Assembly (NCBI GenBank): GCA_019634415.1
Contig: JAHQVJ010000164.1
Span: 35,183 to 99,182 of the forward strand
Length of the DNA: 64,000 nt
Reading direction: 5' to 3'
Source: Myxococcales bacterium
Lineage (GTDB): Bacteria > Myxococcota_A > UBA796 > GCA-2862545
Shown here: in pieces, positions 34,995-43,261 of the stretch
Layout of the letters: every line of letters starts with the position of its first letter
Position numbering within the stretch: the first letter of the stretch is position 1
Position numbers and translations under genes: made by a program
Notes under the pieces: model-generated
What the model saw: only the letters and a program-made list of their open reading frames with translations
What the model was told of the DNA's origin: nothing
Database searches by the model: none

Positions 34995-36625
34995 TGTGGC
35001 TGCTGCTGATCACGAGCGCCGGGGCCGCGGATGACGTGTGTGTGGTACCTGGCGCACACCCCGACGTGGCATCCGCCGTCGACGACCCAGGCTGCACCAC
35101 CATCCGACTTCGAGCGGGGCTGCACCGAGCCTCGGTGCAGCTCACCGGGCGCACCCTGCGTTTCGAGGGTGCCCCCGGAGCGGTGTGGCAACCCGCCGAT
35201 CAGCCTCGCATCCTGCACCTGCGGCAGGAGTCCTCCGTGGAGATCGACGGCATCCTCTTCGACGGCGATCAGCGAGGACGCGCCCTGCAGATCGACGGGA
35301 AGTCCAGCGCCACCATCCGACGATGTCGATTCCAGGACACCACCAGCCCGTTCAGCGGAGGGACGATCCACGGCTTCGACATCGGCGACCTGGTGATCTC
35401 GGACTCCCACTTCGACACCAGTACGTCGGAGCTCGGTGGCCACATCCAGGTCACGGACGCACGGAGCGTGGTGCTGGAGCGCACGGCCTTCCTTCGCGGG
35501 CAGAGCAGTGAGGACGCAGGTGCCGTGCACCTCAACCGCGCACCCGCCACCCTCGTGGATCTGTGGTTCGAGGGCAACACGGCAAGCGACCAAGCGGGAG
35601 CGCTGCAGCTGCTCGCCACGCCAGCCACCGAGGTGCGCAGCAGCTTGTTCTGCGACAACCGGGCCACGAACGACGGAGGCGCCGTGGTCGTGCGCGGCTC
35701 CGAGAGCCAGGTCTCCCTCGTAGGCAACCTGTTCTTGGCCAATGCCTCGGGGCTACAAGCAGGCGCCATCGCAAGCCAGCAGGGCGTGCTCTCCAGCACC
35801 AACAATCACTTCGTGGGGAACACGTCGGAGCACCAGGGCTCGGCGATCTGGACGAACACGGCGGGGCAGCACCGCAACGCACTGATCGCCCACAACGTCT
35901 CCGCCTTGGCCGTCGGTGCAGCGTTCTACCACCAGACCCAGGGCCAGCTCCTCGACCACACGTTGCTCTTCGGCAACGCTCCCAGCGGCAGCAACGTGGA
36001 CGTGGACGACGCGGTGCTCGGCGACCCCGGGCTACCGGCGGGTCCGCTCTTCGCCTGCGAGCCCCTGTCCTACCTGCCACCGCACGGCAGCCCGGCCATC
36101 GATGCGGGCCATCCCGACGTGCTGGACGTCGACGACAGCCCTTCGGATCTCGGCGCCTTCGGTGGGCCGCGGCCCTTCGGTCTGGACGTCGACGACGACG
36201 GCGTGCACAGCGCCTTGGACTGCGACGACCAGGACGCCTCCGTGCACCCCGGCGCCCTCGAGGCCTGCAACGGCACCGACGACGACTGCGACGGCACCCT
36301 ACCTCCCGACGAGCTCGACGCCGACGGCGATGGCTATGCGCTGTGTGCGGGCGACTGTGACGACGACGACGCGACCGTCTCCCCGGTAGCAGCCGAGGTG
36401 CCGTGCAACGACATCGACGACGACTGTTCCCCCACCACTGAAGACTGTCCAGGGGAGCCCCCCTCCCAGCCCCGGCCCGAGCCAGACGACGGCACCGTGG
36501 ACGGATGTGCGTGCTCCACCTCGAGCCCTGCCCCGGCCCCCCTCCTGCTCGCATTGCTGCTGATCGGACGGCGACGGAGTCCGCATTGCGGTACGGCCGT
36601 ATCGACCTCTTCGGAGATCCCATGA
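34994..36625 (+). CDS. Beta-helix protein with MopE-like repeats and MYXO-CTERM-like tail (first copy)
   Basis: The 543-residue protein has a signal (MWLLLITSAGAA), a right-handed beta-helix of the pectin-lyase type (about 20-385; GGTIHGF, GGAVVVRG, NNHF units), a MopE-type acidic Cys region (DCDDQDASVHPGALEACNG and CNDIDDDC) and an end with DGCAC, a hydrophobic stretch LLLALLLIG and RRR. In MYXO-CTERM proteins such tails direct processing and surface anchoring; here a further 14 residues follow the Arg cluster, and these overlap the next start. The Asp/Cys repeats probably bind calcium or copper. The gene overlaps both neighbours. Confidence 0.82.
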   Translation: MWLLLITSAGAADDVCVVPGAHPDVASAVDDPGCTTIRLRAGLHRASVQLTGRTLRFEGAPGAVWQPADQPRILHLRQESSVEIDGILFDGDQRGRALQIDGKSSATIRRCRFQDTTSPFSGGTIHGFDIGDLVISDSHFDTSTSELGGHIQVTDARSVVLERTAFLRGQSSEDAGAVHLNRAPATLVDLWFEGNTASDQAGALQLLATPATEVRSSLFCDNRATNDGGAVVVRGSESQVSLVGNLFLANASGLQAGAIASQQGVLSSTNNHFVGNTSEHQGSAIWTNTAGQHRNALIAHNVSALAVGAAFYHQTQGQLLDHTLLFGNAPSGSNVDVDDAVLGDPGLPAGPLFACEPLSYLPPHGSPAIDAGHPDVLDVDDSPSDLGAFGGPRPFGLDVDDDGVHSALDCDDQDASVHPGALEACNGTDDDCDGTLPPDELDADGDGYALCAGDCDDDDATVSPVAAEVPCNDIDDDCSPTTEDCPGEPPSQPRPEPDDGTVDGCACSTSSPAPAPLLLALLLIGRRRSPHCGTAVSTSSEIP

Positions 36626-38010
36626 CCATGCTCCTCGCCCTCGCCGCCTGCCCCTCGAGCCAGACCGGCCCAGCCGACACCGACCAGCCCTCCGAGCCCG
36701 TGAGCCCCACGGCCGACACGGCGAACACCACCGACACGACCCCCACGGCGGCCACCGGCGACACGGCCCTTCCCCCCGCAGAGGTGCTGCAGGCCGCCTG
36801 TGAGACCACCGACAACCCCCTGCGCTTCAGCTGCACCGCCACCCTGGACCGCAGCGCCGAGGTCACCGTCACCGTCACCGCCGACAAGCTGCCCGAGCAC
36901 AGCTACACCGACGCTGCCGCCCTCGAGCACGAGTGGACCGTGTGGGGGTTGGTGCCCTCCTCCGAGTACACCTGGACCATCGGCTCCTTCACCGGCACCC
37001 TCTCCACGGGTGCGCTCCCCAGCGACCTCGCGGACGCCACCATCGAGGTGACCGGGGCCCCCCCCGCCATCGACGCCGTGCTTCGACCCGTGGACTGCGG
37101 CCTCACCGAGTACTTCGTGATGATCGACGGCCAGGGCCGAATCGTCTGGTATCAGCCCGACGACGTCTTCTACCGCAACAACATGAACGGCTACGAGTGG
37201 TCGCAGGCGTCGCGCAGCGTGATGTCGGTGGGTCAGGACCGCTTCGTGGAGCAGCACGTCTCCGGAGCGCAGCTGCTGTCCCTCGAGCGCGGCGTCGACT
37301 TCGACGGCACGCTGCATCACGACGCCACCCGCTGGGGGGAGTATCGGTACTTGCTCTTCGAGCGGCCCGTGGGCAGCGTCAACGTCGACGGGATCCACGT
37401 GTTCGACGGCACGACCCTGGTCGACACCTTCTACCTCGAAGACCACTTCACACCCGGCACGGGAGGTGGCGACTGGGGCCACGGCAACGGCCTCAACGCC
37501 ACCGAAGACGGCGATCTGATCTTGAGCCTGCTGACCTTCGATGCCGTGCTCCAGATCGATGGGGATCCGGCGTCTCCCACCTTCCTGGAGATCGACTGGC
37601 ACGGAGCGGGCAGCGCCGACGAGGGTCTGCCCGGCGCCTCCGTGTTCCCCGCGGCGGGCAAGGGCAACACGTTCAACGCGCAGCACAACATCTCGCGCGT
37701 GGGCGACGACCTGTGGGTCTTCGACAACACCGGCGACGGCAGGCGCTCGCGCGCGATCCGCCAGCACCTGGATCTCGCGAAGGGCACGCTGACGACCACC
37801 GGCGAGTGGTGGTTCGACGAGCGGTGCAGGAACCAAGGCGGCGCCCTGCCCCTTCCCGGCGGTGGCACCCTGGCGACCTGTGCCAATCGAGGTCAGGTCT
37901 GGAGCTTCGACGAAGGCGGGACCAGGCCCAGATGGACCCTGGACGCCTCGTGCGGCGGCGAGACGGGGTTCCTGAACATCACGCGCGCCATCCCGGTGTG
38001 GATCGAGTGA
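36622..38010 (+). CDS. Arylsulfotransferase-like lipoprotein (second copy)
   Basis: The ATG overlaps the beta-helix stop (ATGA). The 462-residue protein has a lipobox (LALAAC, C10), a Thr/Asp/Pro linker, an Ig-like region and a propeller-like domain with YFVMIDGQGRIVWYQPDD, HVFDGTTLVDTFYLED, GHGNGLNATEDGDLILSL, and QHNISRVGDDLWVFDNTGDG. The layout repeats that of the gene at 33465, and the two are probably paralogues that came from a tandem duplication. The ASST link is by eye. No ribosome-binding site is needed if translation is coupled. Confidence 0.75.
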   Translation: MTMLLALAACPSSQTGPADTDQPSEPVSPTADTANTTDTTPTAATGDTALPPAEVLQAACETTDNPLRFSCTATLDRSAEVTVTVTADKLPEHSYTDAAALEHEWTVWGLVPSSEYTWTIGSFTGTLSTGALPSDLADATIEVTGAPPAIDAVLRPVDCGLTEYFVMIDGQGRIVWYQPDDVFYRNNMNGYEWSQASRSVMSVGQDRFVEQHVSGAQLLSLERGVDFDGTLHHDATRWGEYRYLLFERPVGSVNVDGIHVFDGTTLVDTFYLEDHFTPGTGGGDWGHGNGLNATEDGDLILSLLTFDAVLQIDGDPASPTFLEIDWHGAGSADEGLPGASVFPAAGKGNTFNAQHNISRVGDDLWVFDNTGDGRRSRAIRQHLDLAKGTLTTTGEWWFDERCRNQGGALPLPGGGTLATCANRGQVWSFDEGGTRPRWTLDASCGGETGFLNITRAIPVWIE

Positions 38011-38060
38011 GCCCGAGTGCGCGGAGGACAGCCACACGCCGCGGCGTCACCCCGAAGACC

Positions 38061-38090
38061 TTGACGTCGTCGTAGGGGTGCGGCTTTAGT
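38061..38090 (+). promoter_or_regulatory. Candidate promoter for the second beta-helix gene
   Basis: TTGACG and TTTAGT are separated by 18 bases. The TTTAGT ends six bases before the ATG at 38097, so transcription would start at or near the start codon and the mRNA would be leaderless. No ribosome-binding site is visible before that ATG, consistent with this. Confidence 0.45.
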
Positions 38091-38096
38091 GCGTGG

Positions 38097-39998
38097 ATGC
38101 TGCTCCTCTTCGTCCAGACGGCGCTCGCAGGCACCCTCCAGGTGCCGTCGAAGGCCTACCCCTCCATCCAAGATGCCCTCGACGACGCCGACACGGGCGA
38201 CGTCATCGAGGTTGCTCCTGGCACCTACGTCGAGCAGCTCATCGCCGACGACAACCGGACCCTCACCATCGAGGGTCTCGGCGTCACGGTGACGCCCCCG
38301 GTGGGTGCTCAGCAGATCCTCACCGCCGAGTCGTCGAACCTCGAGCTGACCGTGCGCGGGATCACCTTCGACGGCGAGCAGACGGCACGCGGCATGCTGA
38401 TTCAGTCGGGAGCCCTCGTCGTCGTGGAGGGCTGCACCTTTCGCAACGGCTCGGGCGGAGCTGGCGGAGGGGGGATCCAGAACAGCGACAGCAACTCGCA
38501 GCTCGTCGTCCGCGACTCCCTCTTCGAAGACAACGTGGCCGAGCGAGGAGCCCACCTCAACTTCAACAACGGCAACAGCCTCACCATCGAGCGCTCCACC
38601 TTCGTGGGAGGCCGCACCGACGAGGACGGAGGCGGTGTGCGCGCCGCCAACCTCACGGTGACGATGGAGGACGTGGTCTTCGAGGACAACCGCGCCATCG
38701 CCGTCGACAGCACGCCAGCCCGCGGCGGAGCGGTCTTCCTGTCGAACACTCGTGACTCGACCATTTCCGGCGCCCTGTTCTGCAACAACGAGGCGAGCCA
38801 CGAGGGGGGCGCCATCCACGCCCGCAACGGCAGCACCGAGCTGACGGTGACGGGCAGCCTGTTCCTCACCAATACCTCCGGCACCATCGGAGGCGCCATC
38901 TCCACCCAGGATGGCGACTTCGACACGGTCAACAACCACTTCGTGAGCAACACCAGCGTCGACGACGGCGCGGCGATCCATCTGACGGATCGCGTGCGGG
39001 GTACCCACGTCAACGCCCTGTTCGCCCACAACGCCTCCACCAACGGCGTCGCCTACTTCGACGGGCAGACGCGCGAGCAGGACGTCAGCTACCCCCTGTT
39101 CTTCAGCAACGTCGCGGGCGATGCCAACGTCAAGTCCGCCACCGTCGTGGTCGGCAACCCCTTGCTCACGAACTGGACCAACAAGAAGGGCTCGCGAAGC
39201 TGCCTGCCCGCCGACGTGGTGCCCGTCGCCGGCAGCCCCGCCATCGACGCTGGGGATCCGAGCCTGAAGGATCTCGACGGTACGACCTCCGACATCGGGG
39301 CCTTCGGAGGGGCTCGACCCTTCTTCCTCGACGAGGACGCCGACGGTGCACAGGTGCCGTTCGACTGCGACGACACCGATCCTGACGTGTTCCCCGGCGC
39401 TCCCGAGCTGTGCAACGGCGTCGACGACAACTGCGACGGAGTGATCGACGAGGACGCCGATCAGGGCTCGGGGGAGCCCGAGAAGCCCTGCGACGGCATC
39501 GACAACGACTGCGATCCCGCCACGCCAGACGCCACCGACCTCGATCTGGACACCTTCGACAGCTGCATCGACTGCGACGACACCGATCCCGACGTATTCC
39601 CGAAGGCCCCCGAGACGGTGGGAGACGGTGTCGACCAGGACTGCGACGGCGTGGACCTGTGCTTCCGCGACGAAGACGGAGACGGCTACGGCAACGCCAC
39701 CGTGCCGGGCGTGGGCCTCGACTGTACGGGAGCGGCCGAGAGTGCGCTGGGCGGCGACTGCAACGACGGCGATCCCAGCCGCAGCCCTGGGCTGGCCGAG
39801 ATCCTCTGCAACGGCATCGACGACGACTGCGACGAGGAGACCATCGACTGCGCAGTCACGCGATCCGGCGACGACAGCCCGCTACTGCCCGACGGGTGCG
39901 CGTGCCGGGCAGGCGGCCCCACGGACCTGGCTCGGGCGTGGCTGCTGCTGGCACCGCTGACGTTGCTACGCCGACGCCGTCAGCGCGGCGTGGCATAG
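38097..39998 (+). CDS. Beta-helix protein with MopE-like repeats and MYXO-CTERM-like tail (second copy)
   Basis: The 633-residue protein has a signal (MLLLFVQTALAG), a pectin-lyase type beta-helix (about 12-390, with GGGIQNS, GGAVFLSN and GGAIHARNG units), several MopE-type acidic Cys segments (CDDTDPDVFPGAPELCNG, CDGIDNDCDP, CNGIDDDCDE) and a C-terminal tag with DGCAC, LLLAPLTLL and RRRR. It parallels the protein at 34994, including the shared NNHFVxNTS stretch and AIDAGxPxxxDxD segment. It has more MopE-type units and ends soon after the Arg cluster. Surface anchoring and metal binding are inferred. Its 3' end overlaps the convergent lipoprotein gene by 19 bases. Confidence 0.85.
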   Translation: MLLLFVQTALAGTLQVPSKAYPSIQDALDDADTGDVIEVAPGTYVEQLIADDNRTLTIEGLGVTVTPPVGAQQILTAESSNLELTVRGITFDGEQTARGMLIQSGALVVVEGCTFRNGSGGAGGGGIQNSDSNSQLVVRDSLFEDNVAERGAHLNFNNGNSLTIERSTFVGGRTDEDGGGVRAANLTVTMEDVVFEDNRAIAVDSTPARGGAVFLSNTRDSTISGALFCNNEASHEGGAIHARNGSTELTVTGSLFLTNTSGTIGGAISTQDGDFDTVNNHFVSNTSVDDGAAIHLTDRVRGTHVNALFAHNASTNGVAYFDGQTREQDVSYPLFFSNVAGDANVKSATVVVGNPLLTNWTNKKGSRSCLPADVVPVAGSPAIDAGDPSLKDLDGTTSDIGAFGGARPFFLDEDADGAQVPFDCDDTDPDVFPGAPELCNGVDDNCDGVIDEDADQGSGEPEKPCDGIDNDCDPATPDATDLDLDTFDSCIDCDDTDPDVFPKAPETVGDGVDQDCDGVDLCFRDEDGDGYGNATVPGVGLDCTGAAESALGGDCNDGDPSRSPGLAEILCNGIDDDCDEETIDCAVTRSGDDSPLLPDGCACRAGGPTDLARAWLLLAPLTLLRRRRQRGVA

Positions 39999-40666
39999 AC
40001 GTCGAGGTCGAAGATGTCGTCCTCGGTGGCGTTGACGTCGGAGCGGTAGAACAGCGCCATGTCCCGCTGGCCGTCCGCGTCCGACAGACCATCGAAGGAC
40101 AGGCGGAACTGCAGGAGTCGCTGCTCGTCGCGCAGCGATCGGCGCACCGCCTCCGTGACGTCGCACTCGAAGGGCCCGTCGCGGTGATCGGCGAACACGC
40201 AGGAAAGACCGCCCTCGAGGGGCTCCAGATCCCACAGCTCGCGGGAGAACTGGTCGAACTGCACCTCGTGCAGGTTCAAGGCGCCGAGGTCTTCGAACGG
40301 TGTGCCGCGAACCTCCACCTGGCGAGTGGACAGCAGCGCCTGGTGGATGGTGAAGTCCCCGTCGAACAGGTTCTCCTTGTCCTTGCGATCCTCGGGCGTC
40401 GCCTTCAGGTTGATGGTGAAGAACGCCTGCACGCCGTCGTTGGAGGGGAACAGGTTGTCGGGCTCGTCGCCGGCGAACACGCCCCCGCCCTCGTAGGGGA
40501 AGCTGCGAGCGGTGTGCCCCTCGCGGTTGCGGTTGCCCGTGTTCGTCAGCGCGTACAGCTCCCCCTCGGGCTCGGTCTCGACGGGAGTGGTGGTGGGCGT
40601 GGTCTGAGTGGTGGTGGTTCCATCACCCGAACAAGCCACCAGAAGCGGCACCAAGATGAGTCGCAT
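39980..40666 (-). CDS. Lipoprotein with DNRLRE/CBM96-like domain
   Basis: GGAGG precedes the ATG. The 228-residue protein has a lipobox (LLVAC, C13) followed by SGDG and a Thr-rich linker with TTTTQTTPTTTP. The rest is beta-rich and ends with an FECDVTEAVRRSL segment and a final FDLDVYATP strand. That WxxDVTxxV-then-VYA order resembles DNRLRE/CBM96 modules, secreted sandwich domains that may bind carbohydrate. The identification is tentative. It is convergent with the beta-helix gene. Confidence 0.65.
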   Translation of the reverse strand: MRLILVPLLVACSGDGTTTTQTTPTTTPVETEPEGELYALTNTGNRNREGHTARSFPYEGGGVFAGDEPDNLFPSNDGVQAFFTINLKATPEDRKDKENLFDGDFTIHQALLSTRQVEVRGTPFEDLGALNLHEVQFDQFSRELWDLEPLEGGLSCVFADHRDGPFECDVTEAVRRSLRDEQRLLQFRLSFDGLSDADGQRDMALFYRSDVNATEDDIFDLDVYATPR

Positions 40667-40806
40667 CGCGCTCCTCCGCATCCCGTTGTAGTGCCATGGA
40701 ACGAGGTGCGCCCGCAACGCTCCGAAGCTTGCGAAACCCTTGCGGAAGCACCGAGCGGAGGCCGCAGCCGCAATGCTAGTCTTCGGGCCACGATGCAGGA
40801 GACCGG

Positions 40807-43254
40807 ATGCGCGCGCTCTTTCCCTTGATGCTCTCGGCCTTGGCCTTGGGCTGCTCCGGCGACAAAGACACCGACCCCGTCTCCGACGCCGACGCCGACG
40901 CTGACACCGATGCCGATGCCGATGCCGATGCCGACAGCGACGCCGATGCCGACGTGACCGACCCGGACTCCGACCTGGACGGCCTGACGGACTCCCGCGA
41001 GGAGCAGCTGGGCACGGACCCGAACGACCCCGACACCGACCAGGACGGTCTGCTCGACGGAGAAGAGGTCGACACCCACGCCACCGACCCGCTCGACGAC
41101 GACTCCGACAACGACGGACTGCTCGATGGAGAAGAGGTCGAGGACTACGGCTCGAACCCCTTGGTGATCGACACCGACGGCGACTTCCTCGACGACTTCA
41201 CCGAGGTGGACATCGGCTCCGATCCCACCCTGCCGGACACCGACGGAGACGGCCTGTCGGACGGTGACGAGGTCAACGAGCACGAGACCGACCCCACCCT
41301 ACGGGACACGGATGGAGATGGTCTCGACGACGACGTCGAGCTGAAGATCGAGACCAACCCGACCCTGGCGGACACCGACGACGACGGTCTGCAGGATGGT
41401 GACGAGCTGAAGCTGGGGACCAACCCCACCGATGCCGACAGCGACGACGACGGCCTCGAAGACGGCGACGAGATCGGGGAAGGCACCGACCCACTCCTCG
41501 ACGACACCGACAAGGACGGACTGCTCGACGGCGAGGAGGTCAACCTGTACGACTCCGATCCGCTGTCACCCGACACCGACAAGGACGGACTGTCGGACTT
41601 CGACGAGGTGGTCACCTACGGGACCAGCCCCCGTCTGCCCGACTCCGACGGCGACATGCTCGACGATGCTCGGGAGATCAAGCTCGGCACGGATCCACGT
41701 GCACTCGACTCCGACGACGGCGGCGTTCCGGACGGCGAAGAGGTGGACGTCGATCTGACGGATCCCCTCGATCCCACGGACGACGTCTGTATCTACCCCG
41801 ACGCCAGCGTGGACGATCCGACCTGGGTGCCGCCGAAGACCGAGTTCCACCCGATGTTCTTGAACTTCGACTGGCAGCTGATCAGCGACTACAACGGGAT
41901 CTCCGACTACTGGGCGGACGTCGATGACGACGGCGTGCTCGACCCCAACGAGTCCTTCCCGGCCTTCTTCCGCGTGGAGGTGTTCGGACCGGAGTGGGAC
42001 AAGCTGTGCACCGTCGAGTACGACGCCGACACCGCCACGGCCGTGGCCGGCCCTGCGTGGACCACGGTGACCCAGGGCGGGGAGCTGTCGGCCGGCACGC
42101 TGTTCGAGGCCTTCTCCCTCGACCCGACGGGCGGCGAGACGGACTGCGACGCATTGGACGCCACGGTCTACGGCACCGACGACGTCCGCGCGCTGATCGG
42201 CGCCAACACCTACGGACTGGCCATCGGCGAGCTGGCGGAGCTCGACACTCGGCTCGAGTCCGTGGTGACGGGGACCGGCCTGGACTGGACGGCCGACTGG
42301 CTGCCCAACGTGTACGGCGCCTACGTCACCTGGGACGACACGAACGCGGTGTTGAGCAACTACGCCATGGTCCACGACACCGTCTGCGAGCTGGTGCCCT
42401 TCGGACCTCTGTCCGGTGATCCCATCCCGCAGGCAGCCGTCACCGCCGCGCCGCTGCCTCCGGGCCTTCACGCCGCTGGCGACACCAGCGCGAACCCCAA
42501 CTTGAGCGACGACGACTTCGTACGCATCTACGCCGCCGACGTCACCGGAGCCGAGTGCGTGCTCGCCGATCTCGACATCAGCGACGTGGACTTCGACGCC
42601 AACAACGAAGAGATCATGAACGCCGACGTGCTGCAGATCGACGTCATCGGGATTCCCACCCCGGCCGACGAGATCGTCGACTTCTACTGGGACAGCGACG
42701 GGAACGGCACCCCCGAGGAGCACAGCGCTCGGGTGATCTTCAGCTTCGTGGACAACTCCACGGGCGACGTCGACTGCGTGCTGGAGTACGACGCGAGCGG
42801 TGCGGTGTCGGTGGATCCGACCAACTGGACCGCCATCGACGCCAACCTCGCGCCCGCTGGTCCCATCTGGCGCGCCTGGGAGCTGGACCTGGTCGACGGA
42901 ACCTCTCCCGGCAACTGCGAGGAGCTGAGCACCGCCTGGAGCGATCCGGATCCGGAGACGGTGATCGAGGCCCTCGACTTCGGCTTCGGGGTCGGCGAGA
43001 TGGGCGATCTGGATCTCAACCTGGGCCCCACCATCTACAAGAAGGACTGGGCCAGCATGTCGCCAGACACCTTCGCCATGTTCATCACCCTCGACCAGAC
43101 CTTCGCCTTCGAGCTTCGTATGGCCGAGTTCCTCGATATCGACGAGTGCTACCTGGTGGATCCCAACCTCGACCCGCACCCCGGCGGGTTCGCCAACTCC
43201 ACTCGGATCGGTCTGTACAGCACCTACGACGGGTACGTCTTCAACCCCATCTAG
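40807..43254 (+). CDS. Lipoprotein with thrombospondin type 3 repeats
   Basis: AGGAG precedes the ATG. The 815-residue protein has a lipobox (LALGC, C16), a run of alternating Asp-Ala (residues 27-49), then twelve TSP3-like calcium-binding repeats of about 22 residues with the consensus DTDxDGLxDGxE (about 54-326). The C-terminal 480 residues form two related beta domains, near 330-560 and 570-815, which share phrases with DSDGNGTPEEH and DVDDDGVLDPNE, so are themselves probably a duplicated module. The TSP3 region should bind many calcium ions and form a rigid stalk for the distal domains. The function is unknown, perhaps adhesion. Confidence 0.88.
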   Translation: MRALFPLMLSALALGCSGDKDTDPVSDADADADTDADADADADSDADADVTDPDSDLDGLTDSREEQLGTDPNDPDTDQDGLLDGEEVDTHATDPLDDDSDNDGLLDGEEVEDYGSNPLVIDTDGDFLDDFTEVDIGSDPTLPDTDGDGLSDGDEVNEHETDPTLRDTDGDGLDDDVELKIETNPTLADTDDDGLQDGDELKLGTNPTDADSDDDGLEDGDEIGEGTDPLLDDTDKDGLLDGEEVNLYDSDPLSPDTDKDGLSDFDEVVTYGTSPRLPDSDGDMLDDAREIKLGTDPRALDSDDGGVPDGEEVDVDLTDPLDPTDDVCIYPDASVDDPTWVPPKTEFHPMFLNFDWQLISDYNGISDYWADVDDDGVLDPNESFPAFFRVEVFGPEWDKLCTVEYDADTATAVAGPAWTTVTQGGELSAGTLFEAFSLDPTGGETDCDALDATVYGTDDVRALIGANTYGLAIGELAELDTRLESVVTGTGLDWTADWLPNVYGAYVTWDDTNAVLSNYAMVHDTVCELVPFGPLSGDPIPQAAVTAAPLPPGLHAAGDTSANPNLSDDDFVRIYAADVTGAECVLADLDISDVDFDANNEEIMNADVLQIDVIGIPTPADEIVDFYWDSDGNGTPEEHSARVIFSFVDNSTGDVDCVLEYDASGAVSVDPTNWTAIDANLAPAGPIWRAWELDLVDGTSPGNCEELSTAWSDPDPETVIEALDFGFGVGEMGDLDLNLGPTIYKKDWASMSPDTFAMFITLDQTFAFELRMAEFLDIDECYLVDPNLDPHPGGFANSTRIGLYSTYDGYVFNPI
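40885..40954 (+). repeat. Asp-Ala dipeptide-coding repeat
   Basis: Hexanucleotide-like GACGCC/GATGCC units, with a few Thr and Ser replacements, code for about eleven Asp-x pairs near the N terminus of the TSP3 lipoprotein. It acts as a flexible acidic linker and is liable to slippage. Confidence 0.85.
40966..41785 (+). repeat. Twelve TSP3-type repeats
   Basis: About twelve units of 66-72 bases each encode DxDxDGLxDGxE followed by a TDPxxxD turn. The units differ at many synonymous sites, so expansion is not recent. Confidence 0.85.
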
Positions 43255-43261
43255 GTCCACC

